Below, piece by piece: positions 40,077-47,903 of a stretch of DNA of 64,000 nt. Positions within the stretch are counted from its first letter, which is position 1; the number at the start of each line of letters is the position of its first letter. The notes beneath the pieces were generated by a model. That model saw nothing but the letters and a program-made list of their open reading frames with translations. It was not told the origin of the DNA and searched no databases. Both the position numbers and the translations under genes were made by a program. Source of the stretch: Rhodocaloribacter litoris (GTDB taxonomy: Bacteria; Bacteroidota; Rhodothermia; Rhodothermales; ISCAR-4553); NCBI RefSeq assembly GCF_011682235.2, contig NZ_CP076718.1:1424827-1488826 (forward strand). The letters run 5' to 3'.

Positions 40077-41639
40077 TTATGTGGATCCCGGGGGTTTGTT
40101 TCCGACGAGTGCAAGAACGCCGTCGGCCACGGTGCGTTCCTCGCTCATGCGCGGCACCTTCGTCTGTGCCCCCACGCGGGGCCGGCTTGCCTTCAGCCAG
40201 GCATGGAACGTACCCGGTGGGACGGGGACGACCTCGGGCGGGTCGAAGGCGTTCGGTTCACGACGGATCTGGTAGTGCCGGTTGACCCGTTGCAGGTAGG
40301 CATCCAGGGTTCCGGCGAAGCGGGTCAGGTCGTCGGGCGGCACATCGAACTCGACGAGCCACTGATGGGCCGGCAGCCGGTCGACGGTCGCCGGGCGGGG
40401 GGCCACGTGAAACTCGCGCACCCGGGCCCCGGTGCGGGCACAGGCGGCTTCGAGAGCGGCACGGGCCTCCTCCCCGAAGACGGCCTCGCCGTAGGTGTCC
40501 AGCATTTCGCTGGTGCGACCCGCCACCACGATCCGGGGCGGGTCGGTGGCGGTGAAGCGAACCACGTCGCCGACGCCATAGGCCCACAGCCCGCTGCACG
40601 TGGTCACGTACATGCGGTAGCGAACGCCCGGCTCCACGCCGGCGACGGTGTACCGGCGCGGCGCCTCCGGCGACGGGTCGTCCATCCGGACGAACTCGTA
40701 GAAGACGCCGTTGTCCAGGTGCAGGAGCAGGTCGTCGCCGTGCAGGTCGTACTGAAAGGCGAAGAAGCCCTCGGAGGCCCCGTAGTGTTCCCAGAAGTGC
40801 ACCTGCGGCCGGCCGATCCGGGCTTCGAGCAGGCTGCGGTAGGAGCGCAGGGCCACCCCGCCGGAGAAGTACACCTGGAGGTTCGGCCACACTTCGCCGA
40901 CGGTCGTCGCCTGCCGGCCGTGCAGGGCGTTGTACCGGGCCAGGAGGCGGCTGAACAGCACCGGCGCCCACGAGGGCACCATCGCAATGGCCCGCACGTC
41001 CATCCGCACGGTACGTTCGACGATGGCGTCGAGCTTCTTCTCCCACGCCGGCAGAAAGAGGACCTCGTTCGGCACGGCCTGATAGCGGTAGCGAACGAAG
41101 GCGGGGGCGAACTCGGCCTGCAGGCCGCTGACCTCGCCCACGAGGGTGCCGGGATACTCCGGATCGGCCTCGATGCGCCCCGGCACGCTCAGCAGCCGCC
41201 CGCCGAGCAGCCGGGCGTTACCGCTCTCGGCCAGGTAGCGGAACGCGGAGGCCAGGCTGAAGCGCCGGTTCAGCCGGAGCATTTCCTCGCTGACGGGGAT
41301 GATCTTACCCGAGGAAGCCGTACCGCTGGAGACGGCAAAGTGCCGGAAGGTGCCGGGCCAGAGCACGTCCGGAACGCCGCGCCGCACCCGTTCGACGTCG
41401 TCCCGGATGGCCTCGTAGCCGTGAAGCGGCACGCGCTGCTGATAGGCCGCCACCACATCCGGTGCCCGGGCCAGCTCCTCGAAGCCGAAGCGTCGCCCCC
41501 ATTCGGTCCGGGCCGCCCGCCGGAGCAGCCGCCGCAGGAGCGCTTCCTGCACCGCCATCGGCGCCGCGACGAACCGCTCCACCGTACGGAGCGGCCCGAC
41601 CGGCAAAGCCCGCAGCACAGCGGCCAGCACCCTGCTCAT
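40077..41639 (-). CDS. GH3-family acyl-adenylate-forming enzyme
   Basis: 520 residues, normal for bacterial homologues of plant GH3 acyl-acid amido synthetases. The three nucleotide-binding motifs are visible: SSGTASSGKIIPVS, YGASEGFFAFQ and YGVGDVVRFT. Plant members join amino acids to acyl acids through acyl-AMP; bacterial functions are largely unknown. The ATG at 41639 is the start consistent with the family. It is divergent from folP, sharing a 207-bp intergenic region that contains palindromes. Confidence 0.85.
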   Translation of the reverse strand: MSRVLAAVLRALPVGPLRTVERFVAAPMAVQEALLRRLLRRAARTEWGRRFGFEELARAPDVVAAYQQRVPLHGYEAIRDDVERVRRGVPDVLWPGTFRHFAVSSGTASSGKIIPVSEEMLRLNRRFSLASAFRYLAESGNARLLGGRLLSVPGRIEADPEYPGTLVGEVSGLQAEFAPAFVRYRYQAVPNEVLFLPAWEKKLDAIVERTVRMDVRAIAMVPSWAPVLFSRLLARYNALHGRQATTVGEVWPNLQVYFSGGVALRSYRSLLEARIGRPQVHFWEHYGASEGFFAFQYDLHGDDLLLHLDNGVFYEFVRMDDPSPEAPRRYTVAGVEPGVRYRMYVTTCSGLWAYGVGDVVRFTATDPPRIVVAGRTSEMLDTYGEAVFGEEARAALEAACARTGARVREFHVAPRPATVDRLPAHQWLVEFDVPPDDLTRFAGTLDAYLQRVNRHYQIRREPNAFDPPEVVPVPPGTFHAWLKASRPRVGAQTKVPRMSEERTVADGVLALVGNKPPGST

Positions 41640-41793
41640 ACCCGCCTGGAACAAGTTGAAACGAGAGACCGGAGGCGCCCCACCGGCGCGGCGCCCCGGC
41701 GTTGAAAACGTGCGCTGGTCGCGCCGGGGACGGCAAACCCGGTCTCTTATCGCCGCGGTGGGGCGGCGGGTTCCCTGCCCGCCGGTGTGTGAA

Positions 41794-41820
41794 CCGGAAC
41801 GTTCCGGCCGGAGAACGTTC
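41794..41820. promoter_or_regulatory. Tandem palindromic operator candidate upstream of folP
   Basis: CCGGAACGTTCCGG (41794-41807) is a perfect 14-base palindrome, followed by the 8-base palindrome GAACGTTC (41813-41820). They share the core GAACGTTC with centres 16 bp apart, suggesting two dimer sites on nearly the same DNA face, 27-53 bp before the folP start. The regulator is unknown. Confidence 0.45.
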
Positions 41821-41846
41821 AAACGAACGAAAAAGACGTTCTTCCC

Positions 41847-42803
41847 ATGCTCTCCACTCCGGTCGTTCCGCCACACCTTACCCCGGAGGCGTTTCCTGCG
41901 GAGCGTTTCGTGCTCGACTGCCGGGGGCACCGGCTCGACTGCCGCCCCGGCCTGCCGCAGGGCGCCCACGTAATGGGCATCCTCAACGTGACCCCCGACT
42001 CCTTCTACGACGGCGGCCGGTACACGACCGTCGAGGCGGCCGTGCGCCGGGCCACGGAGATGGTTTCGGAAGGCGCCGCCGTCATCGACGTGGGCGGCGC
42101 GTCCTCGCGGCCGCGGGGCACCGTCTACGGCGAAGGCGCCCGCCCGCTCTCGCCGGAAGAGGAGATCGACCGGGTTCGCCCCGTGATCGAAGCCCTCGCG
42201 GAACATCTGCCCGGCGTGCCGATCTCGATCGACACGTATCATCCCGAAGTCGCACGGGCCGCGCTCGAGGCCGGAGCCAGCCTGGTGAACGACATCACGG
42301 GACTGCGCCTGTTTCCCGAGACGGCCGCGGTGGCGGCGGCCTTTGGCGCCCCGCTCATCGTGATGCACTCGCTGGGCCGGCCCGGTGCGATGCCGCACGC
42401 CCACACCTATACCGACGTCGTGGCCGACGTCGCCGGCGTGCTGCGCGCCGCCGTCGAACGGGCCGAGGCCGCCGGCGTGCGGCACGTGGTCGTCGACCCC
42501 GGCTTCGGGTTCGGCAAGACGCCCGAGGAAAACCTCCGGCTCCTGGAAGCCACGGACCGGCTGCTGGCGCTGGAACGTCCCGTGCTCGTGGGCGTCTCGC
42601 GCAAGAGCACCATCGGGGCGGTGCTGGGCACGAAGACGGATCCGGTGCCGCCTTCGGAACGCCTCTTCGGCTCCCTCGGAGCGACGGCCGTGGCCGTGCT
42701 GCGCGGTGCCACCCTCGTCCGCACCCACGACGTCCGCCCCACGGTCGAGTTGCTCCGGGGGCTGGCGGCGGCCGCCGGCTGGCGGGCGGTGGCGGACGGC
42801 TGA
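41847..42803 (+). CDS. folP: Dihydropteroate synthase
   Basis: 318 residues. It catalyses condensation of 6-hydroxymethyl-dihydropterin pyrophosphate with p-aminobenzoate in folate synthesis. Both family signatures are present: MGILNVTPDSFYDGGRY and AAVIDVGGASSRP, plus the later ISIDTYHPEVA, VNDITG, VDPGFGFGKT and GVSRKSTIG. A short insert follows the second signature. The cdaA gene lies 126 bp downstream, an arrangement common in Bacteroidota. Confidence 0.95.
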   Translation: MLSTPVVPPHLTPEAFPAERFVLDCRGHRLDCRPGLPQGAHVMGILNVTPDSFYDGGRYTTVEAAVRRATEMVSEGAAVIDVGGASSRPRGTVYGEGARPLSPEEEIDRVRPVIEALAEHLPGVPISIDTYHPEVARAALEAGASLVNDITGLRLFPETAAVAAAFGAPLIVMHSLGRPGAMPHAHTYTDVVADVAGVLRAAVERAEAAGVRHVVVDPGFGFGKTPEENLRLLEATDRLLALERPVLVGVSRKSTIGAVLGTKTDPVPPSERLFGSLGATAVAVLRGATLVRTHDVRPTVELLRGLAAAAGWRAVADG

Positions 42804-42929
42804 GCGGGACACCGCCACGGCCGTGCGCCCCCCCGACGTGAGGAGGCCGCTCAAAATCCGCATGCGGCCGTCCCAAATCGGGCACAGGTGCCTTATCTTG
42901 CGCCGGACTGCCGCCCTACCCGCATCGCC

Positions 42930-43724
42930 GTGACGATCATCCCCTGGGTCATACCGATACGGCTTGTCGACCTGCTGGAGATCGGCCTGGTGGCCTATCT
43001 CCTGTACAAGCTGTACCTGCTGATGCGCGGCACGATTGCCGTGCAGATCTTCTTCGGGATCCTGGCGCTCTACCTGATCCAGGTGCTGGTGACGGCGGCG
43101 AACATGACCATCCTGCGGGCCCTTTTCAACTCGATCAGCGATGTCTTCGTACTGGCCCTCATCATCCTGTTCCAGCCCGAGATCCGGCGGGTGTTGCTGC
43201 TGCTCGGCCAGAACCCGCTCATTCGGCGCTTCGTGCGCTCGCCGGCCCAGGAGGCGATGATCGGGGAGGTGGTGGCCGCCGTGGCCGAGATGAGCAAGCG
43301 CCGCATCGGGGCCCTCATTGCGTTCGAGCGAACGACGGGCCTGCGCAATTACATCGAGACCGGGGCGGAACTGCAGGCCAAGGTGACCAAGGACCTGCTG
43401 ATCACCCTCTTCTTCAACCAGAACCCGCTGCACGACGGGGCTGTCATCATCCGCAGCCAGCGCATCGAGGCCGCCCGGTGCATCCTGCCGGTTTCGACGA
43501 GCATGTCCCTGAGCCCCCACCTGGGCCTGCGGCACCGTGCCGCTGTGGGACTGACCGAGCAAACGGATGCGTTCGTGGTGGTCGTCTCCGAGGAGACGGG
43601 ACACATCTCGGTCGCCCGGAACGGTGAGCTGATCCAGAACATCACGGTTAACGAGTTGCGTTCGTATCTTACCGAGGCGCTCTCACCGCAGTCGGCGGCC
43701 GAGACCGAACCGGCCGAGGTCTGA
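42930..43724 (+). CDS. cdaA: Diadenylate cyclase CdaA (c-di-AMP synthase)
   Basis: 264 residues from GTG 42930; a GTG 42 bp upstream would add 14 atypical residues. Three N-terminal membrane helices (about 5-80) precede a DisA_N domain with catalytic motifs DGA (LHDGAVII) and RHR (GLRHRAAVGL). It makes the second messenger c-di-AMP from two ATP, controlling ion and turgor balance. The neighbour folP is the usual one in this phylum; no CdaR-type regulator is present. It lies 31 bp ahead of pcm. Confidence 0.94.
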   Translation: MTIIPWVIPIRLVDLLEIGLVAYLLYKLYLLMRGTIAVQIFFGILALYLIQVLVTAANMTILRALFNSISDVFVLALIILFQPEIRRVLLLLGQNPLIRRFVRSPAQEAMIGEVVAAVAEMSKRRIGALIAFERTTGLRNYIETGAELQAKVTKDLLITLFFNQNPLHDGAVIIRSQRIEAARCILPVSTSMSLSPHLGLRHRAAVGLTEQTDAFVVVVSEETGHISVARNGELIQNITVNELRSYLTEALSPQSAAETEPAEV

Positions 43725-43755
43725 GGTCGCCCGTTTTCCTCCGTGCCTGCCCGAA

Positions 43756-44436
43756 ATGCCGATGGACCCTTCTTCCTCCCGCACCGACGACTGGCAGTTC
43801 CGGCGCCGCCGCAGCCGGCTCGTCGAATCGCTGCGCCGCAAGGGGATCGTCGACGAGCGCGTCCTGGCGGCCATCGAGCGGGTGCCGCGTCATGTGTTCG
43901 TCGACCCGGCCCTGCTCAGCCGCGCCTACCACGACGAGGCGCTCCCCATCGGCCTGAACCAGACCATCTCGCAGCCTTTCACCGTCGCCTACCAGACGAT
44001 GCTGCTGGACGTGCGCCCGGGCGACCGGGTCCTCGAGATCGGCACGGGCAGCGGCTACCAGGCCGCCATCCTGTGCGAGCTCGGCGCGGAGGTCTACTCT
44101 GTCGAGCGGCTCAAGCCGCTGCTCGAGCGGGCCCGGCACCTGCTCAAACGCCTCGGCTACCGCGTCACGACCCGGCACGGAGACGGCTCCTGCGGCTGGG
44201 CCGCCTTTGCCCCTTACGACGGCATCATCGTCACCGCCGGGGCCCGCGAAGTGCCCGAGGTGCTGCTCCAGCAACTCCGCCTGCCGGACGAACACCACCG
44301 CGGCGGTCGCCTCGTCATCCCCATCGGCGATGCCGAAAGCCAGACGATGAACCTCATCATCCGGCGCGGCGAAGACGATTTCGAACGGCATGAGATGGAC
44401 GGCTTCCGCTTCGTCCCCCTCATCCGCGAAGAATAG
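43756..44436 (+). CDS. pcm: Protein-L-isoaspartate O-methyltransferase
   Basis: 226 residues. The enzyme methylates isoaspartyl residues in damaged proteins with SAM, starting their repair. Family landmarks are VPRHVFVDPALLSRAYHDEALPIG, the TISQPFTVAYQ segment, SAM motif I VLEIGTGSGYQAA and the RLVIPIG strand near the C-terminus. An ATG 6 bp downstream is an equally possible start. It probably shares a transcript with cdaA. Repair of isoaspartate would matter in a thermophile, which is inferred. Confidence 0.94.
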   Translation: MPMDPSSSRTDDWQFRRRRSRLVESLRRKGIVDERVLAAIERVPRHVFVDPALLSRAYHDEALPIGLNQTISQPFTVAYQTMLLDVRPGDRVLEIGTGSGYQAAILCELGAEVYSVERLKPLLERARHLLKRLGYRVTTRHGDGSCGWAAFAPYDGIIVTAGAREVPEVLLQQLRLPDEHHRGGRLVIPIGDAESQTMNLIIRRGEDDFERHEMDGFRFVPLIREE

Positions 44437-44490
44437 AGACCGCACAAACCGATCCTGCCCGATCCTTCAACCAACACGAACAGCAAGACC

Positions 44491-44994
44491 ATGCCGCCCT
44501 CCCCCGGACACCTGGCAGCCCAGTACGCCCGGGACTGCGCCACCAACCGGAACAGCACCGGCTACCTGAACCTGTCCGCGCAAATGTGCTGGGACGCCGT
44601 CGTGCTGTGTGCCCACGCCTCCGGTGCCATCGACCGGAAAACCTACCAGCGTCTCCAGAACATCACGGCCACGAACTTCTCCAGCTTCGTTCGGATGATC
44701 GACCCGATCGTCGGCGATGCCGCGGCCATGCGTCGCATCCCCCAGGGCAGCTTCCTGGGCTTCATCGAGCACAAAAACAACATACCCACCCTGATCCACG
44801 CCATGATCGCCGTCGGGCACGGGCTTGCGGCCGGCAACAAGAACGCGTGCATCGGGATCGGCAACCCGGTGGGGTGGGAAATCCTCGATCTGGCCGGCCG
44901 GTTGAACTGGGTGCCCGGAACCAACTGTTTCAACGCGGCCCCGCCGGGCCAGCCGGGGCAGCGGCTGGTGCAGATCCGTTATCGAACCCTCTGA
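44491..44994 (+). CDS. Small protein with possible papain-like cysteine hydrolase fold
   Basis: 167 residues, no signal peptide. I do not recognise a named family. The order of possible catalytic residues is suggestive: Cys33 followed by Trp34 at the start of a helix (NLSAQMCWDAVVLCA), His103 in a hydrophobic strand (LIHAMIAVGHGLAAGNKN) and Asn125 in IGIGNPVGW, spaced as in papain-like folds. GSFLGFIE before the His also fits. It could be a hydrolase, a toxin/effector domain or an inactive relative. It is 54 bp after pcm and convergent with the GH63 gene. Confidence 0.55.
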   Translation: MPPSPGHLAAQYARDCATNRNSTGYLNLSAQMCWDAVVLCAHASGAIDRKTYQRLQNITATNFSSFVRMIDPIVGDAAAMRRIPQGSFLGFIEHKNNIPTLIHAMIAVGHGLAAGNKNACIGIGNPVGWEILDLAGRLNWVPGTNCFNAAPPGQPGQRLVQIRYRTL

Positions 44995-45012
44995 CGGGGC
45001 TCCGGACTTCGA

Positions 45013-46374
45013 CTATCCCTGTTCCTCCTGGAGCATTACCAGCGCGAGCGCCGCGCTCCAGGAGAAACCCGTGGCGCCGCAGCCGGTGCCGTCGCGCGGG
45101 TCGTAGTACTCGACGAAGCCGGACCGTTGCATCAGCTCCAGGCTATGCTGCCGGATGGTCTCGGCCAGCTCGTCGTACCCGTAGCGCCGGAGCCCTTCCA
45201 TCACCATCCAGTTGACGATGATCCATACCGGCCCGCGCCAGTAGCGACGGGGTTCGTAGAAGAAATTGTTCTTGGCCTGGGTCGGCACGAAGTAGCGCGT
45301 GGGACCCGGCTCGCCCGGGGCGTATTCCTCCGGGTTCAGCAGGTGTTCCTCGACGAGGCGGCGGGCCTGTCGTTCGTTGGAAAGGCCGGCAAAGAGCGGG
45401 ATGAAGGTGGCACAGCCGTTCTCCTTCAGCAGCCGCCGGCCGCGCACGTCGTAGGCAAAGTAGAGCCCGTGCTCGTCGTCCCAGAGCCGGTGGTTGAAGG
45501 CATAGCGGAGCGCGCTCATCCAGTCCTCGATCATGCCGGTGGGCTCGCCGAGCGCCCGCGCCAGGGCCACGAGATCCTGGTGGGCCCGGTAGACGAGCGC
45601 ATTGAAAAAGGTGTCCTGCACGAGGAACGGAGACCGGGCGTAGATGGTCTCGGGGTCATATCCCCATTGACGGAAACAGTCGATCAGGTAGATGAAGCGC
45701 TCGTACTCGGCCCGGATGGGGCGTTCGTCCTCCTTGACGTGCACGAAGTCCCGGCGTTCGTAGGGAGGCACCCGGGTGGGAATGACCCGGATCATCGGCT
45801 CGACCCACCGGGCCGCGTTGTCGTTGCCGGACTCCCAGGGATGGATGATGCAGACCAGCCCGGTGTTCTCCGGGTCGCGGGCGGCGTGCAGCCAGCGATG
45901 CCACCGCAGCAGGGCCGGGTAGACCTCGCGCACGAAGGCCAGCGAGGCTTCGCAGTCGGCGGCCGTGCCCTGCCGGCACGCGGCCTCATGCATCAGGCGC
46001 ACACAGGTTGCCAGCAACGGCGGCTGCACGATCCCCGACGTGCTGACCGGCGGCGCGTGCGGGCTCCGCTCGATCTGCCAGAAGTCGGGCGTCGGAAAAT
46101 AATCCGATTTGCCGTTGTGATACACCACGTGAGGCAGCATGCCGTCCTTCCACTGGCCTTTCAGGAGCGAACGTACCTCCTTCTCCGCACGTGCCCGGTC
46201 GAAGGTGCTCAGCCCGAGGGCCACCAGCGCCGCGTCCCAGTTCCACTGATGCGGGTACTGGTACGTACCCGGCTTGACAAACAACCCGACGTCGTTGGTG
46301 CGCAGCACGGCGCGGGCGCGCTCGACCAGTTCGGTTACCTTGATCGTCTCATCGGAAGCGGCGCGAGAAGACAT
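45013..46374 (-). CDS. GH63-type glycoside hydrolase (mannosylglycerate/glucosylglycerate hydrolase-like)
   Basis: 453 residues from ATG 46374. An (alpha/alpha)6-barrel enzyme with YQYPHQWNWDAALVALGL, GQWKDGMLPHVVY, HPWESGNDNAARW and YWRGPVWIIVNW, the pattern of GH63 enzymes that hydrolyse mannosylglycerate or glucosylglycerate, compatible solutes of thermophiles; alpha-glucosidase or trehalase-like activity is the alternative. There is no signal peptide, so it acts in the cytoplasm, fitting recycling of a stored solute. An intact ISAs1-type element begins 129 bp upstream of its start and may have displaced its promoter. Confidence 0.75.
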   Translation of the reverse strand: MSSRAASDETIKVTELVERARAVLRTNDVGLFVKPGTYQYPHQWNWDAALVALGLSTFDRARAEKEVRSLLKGQWKDGMLPHVVYHNGKSDYFPTPDFWQIERSPHAPPVSTSGIVQPPLLATCVRLMHEAACRQGTAADCEASLAFVREVYPALLRWHRWLHAARDPENTGLVCIIHPWESGNDNAARWVEPMIRVIPTRVPPYERRDFVHVKEDERPIRAEYERFIYLIDCFRQWGYDPETIYARSPFLVQDTFFNALVYRAHQDLVALARALGEPTGMIEDWMSALRYAFNHRLWDDEHGLYFAYDVRGRRLLKENGCATFIPLFAGLSNERQARRLVEEHLLNPEEYAPGEPGPTRYFVPTQAKNNFFYEPRRYWRGPVWIIVNWMVMEGLRRYGYDELAETIRQHSLELMQRSGFVEYYDPRDGTGCGATGFSWSAALALVMLQEEQG

Positions 46375-46493
46375 GGTTCCGGAAATGCGGCTTTCTTGGT
46401 GCTTCGGTGTGTTGGAAGAAAGTACAGCAAAACGCCGTGTTTTTCTAAAAGAACAGGACCCCGCGAGATCCGTGCCATACCGGCCGGAGCCTG

Positions 46494-46503
46494 ATGCGTG
46501 CAA
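46494..46503. repeat. Target-site duplication, left
   Basis: ATGCGTGCAA directly abuts the left inverted repeat and matches 47735-47744 exactly. Confidence 0.9.
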
Positions 46504-47734
46504 CAGGGCGAGCGCATTCTAAAATAGGCTAGTGTTAATGGCCTGGGATGTCGTAAGCTGTGCCGGTTCGTCAGCCGTTCCAGTTTGCTCCCCTCCGTTC
46601 ATGTCTGAGACCTGCTTTATTCGCTATTTTGACCACCTTGAGGACCCCCGACGCGATCAGGGCAAACGCCACCGGCTCGAGCACGTGCTCGTGATCGCCC
46701 TCTGTGCCGTTGTTGCCGGTGCTGAGGGCTGGGATGACATCGCCACGTTCGCCCAGGCCAAAGTCTCCTGGCTGACCCAACGGCTCGACCTCAAACATGG
46801 CACGCCCTCGGGCGACACCTTCCGCCGCGTCCTGGCCGCCATCTGCCCGGAGGCCTTCGCCCGCGGCTTCGTACGCTGGGTGGAGGCGCTGGCCCAACAG
46901 ACGGCCGGCGAGGTCATTGCCATCGATGGCAAGACGCTGCGCCGCAGTTACGACAAAGACGACCCGAAGGCCGCCCTGCACATGATCTCGGCCTGGGCGT
47001 GTGAGCAGCATCTGGTGCTGGCGCAAGAGAAGGTCTCGGCCAAGAGCAATGAGATTACCGCGATTCCGGCGCTTCTGGAGGTGTTGGACCTCGAAGGCTG
47101 CATTGTGACGCTCGATGCGATGGGCACGCAGACCGAGATTGCCGAAGCGATCTGCGCGCAGGGGGCGGACTACGTGTTGGCCCTGAAGGGCAACCAGGGC
47201 CTGCTCCACCGTGAGGTGCGGGCCTACTTCGAGCAGGGGCGCACGCGGCACTGGCGGGCGATGCCGGTCGCCTACGCGGAGCGCTGTGACCTGGGGCACG
47301 GGCGCAAGGAAGTGCGTCGGCTGTGGATCTCGACCGATGTGGCCTGGGTGCCCAAGGCCGAGGCGTGGCGTGACCTGAACAGCCTCGTGATGGTCGAACA
47401 CGAGCGCCACACGCAGCAGGGCGTGAGTCTGGAGCGCCGCTTCTACATCAGCAGCCTCGCGACCACAGCGGAGCAGATGCTGGATATCATCCGGAGTCAC
47501 TGGGGCATTGAGAATCAGCTGCACTGGGTGCTCGATGTGGTGTTTCGGGAGGATGAGAGCCGTATTCGGCGCGATCACGGGGGGCAGAACATGGCGGTGG
47601 TGCGGCAGCTAGCGCTCAACCTGTTGCGCAAGGACGAAACGAAGCGGTTGAGTCTGCGCATGAAGCGAAAACGGGCCGGTTGGGACGATGCCTTCCTGGC
47701 GCAGATCGTCGGAATTTAGAATGCGCTCGCCCTG
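46504..47734 (+). mobile_element. Intact ISAs1-family insertion sequence, 1231 bp
   Basis: Bounded by perfect 20-bp terminal inverted repeats CAGGGCGAGCGCATTCTAAA (46504-46523, and its complement at 47715-47734) and flanked by an identical 10-bp target duplication ATGCGTGCAA. It contains one full-length transposase gene, whose stop codon lies inside the right repeat. All parts are uninterrupted, so the insertion looks recent and possibly active. It lies between the GH63 gene and the FG-GAP gene. Confidence 0.95.
46601..47719 (+). CDS. ISAs1-family transposase
   Basis: 372 residues from ATG 46601 (an in-frame start at 46532 lacks support). The N-terminal DUF4372-like zone (YFDHLEDPRRDQGKRHRLEHVLVIALCAVVAGAEGWDDI, given here only as a position of about residues 6-45) and a DDE-type core are present: IAIDGKTLRRS, IVTLDAMGTQ, ADYVLALKGNQ and the C-terminal HWGIENQLHWVLDVVFREDE containing the acidic catalytic residue. 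It moves the surrounding element by cut-and-paste or replicative transposition. The frame is intact. Confidence 0.95.
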   Translation: MSETCFIRYFDHLEDPRRDQGKRHRLEHVLVIALCAVVAGAEGWDDIATFAQAKVSWLTQRLDLKHGTPSGDTFRRVLAAICPEAFARGFVRWVEALAQQTAGEVIAIDGKTLRRSYDKDDPKAALHMISAWACEQHLVLAQEKVSAKSNEITAIPALLEVLDLEGCIVTLDAMGTQTEIAEAICAQGADYVLALKGNQGLLHREVRAYFEQGRTRHWRAMPVAYAERCDLGHGRKEVRRLWISTDVAWVPKAEAWRDLNSLVMVEHERHTQQGVSLERRFYISSLATTAEQMLDIIRSHWGIENQLHWVLDVVFREDESRIRRDHGGQNMAVVRQLALNLLRKDETKRLSLRMKRKRAGWDDAFLAQIVGI

Positions 47735-47744
47735 ATGCGTGCAA
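47735..47744. repeat. Target-site duplication, right
   Basis: ATGCGTGCAA, identical to 46494-46503. Confidence 0.9.
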
Positions 47745-47903
47745 TCCGAGGCCTGTTTCTTTCAGAAAATTCCTTTCTTTTTGCCTTTCGACAAAGCGAA
47801 CCGGTTTCTATCTAGCACCTTCAGATCGTGACCGGAGGCGGTCGCCCGTTCCCCGGGTGCCCCGTCCGGCCCTTCCTGCCTCCATCCTGCACCGGCCTCC
47901 TCC

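Noticed and set aside
42841-42930. TTATCTTG before cdaA as a promoter and GTG 42888 as start
   Set aside because: No -33 element at the right distance, and the earlier start adds residues unlike CdaA proteins.
41640-43604. Extension of the GH3 frame upstream to 1175 codons
   Set aside because: It is antisense to folP and cdaA; the GH3 domain starts at 41639.
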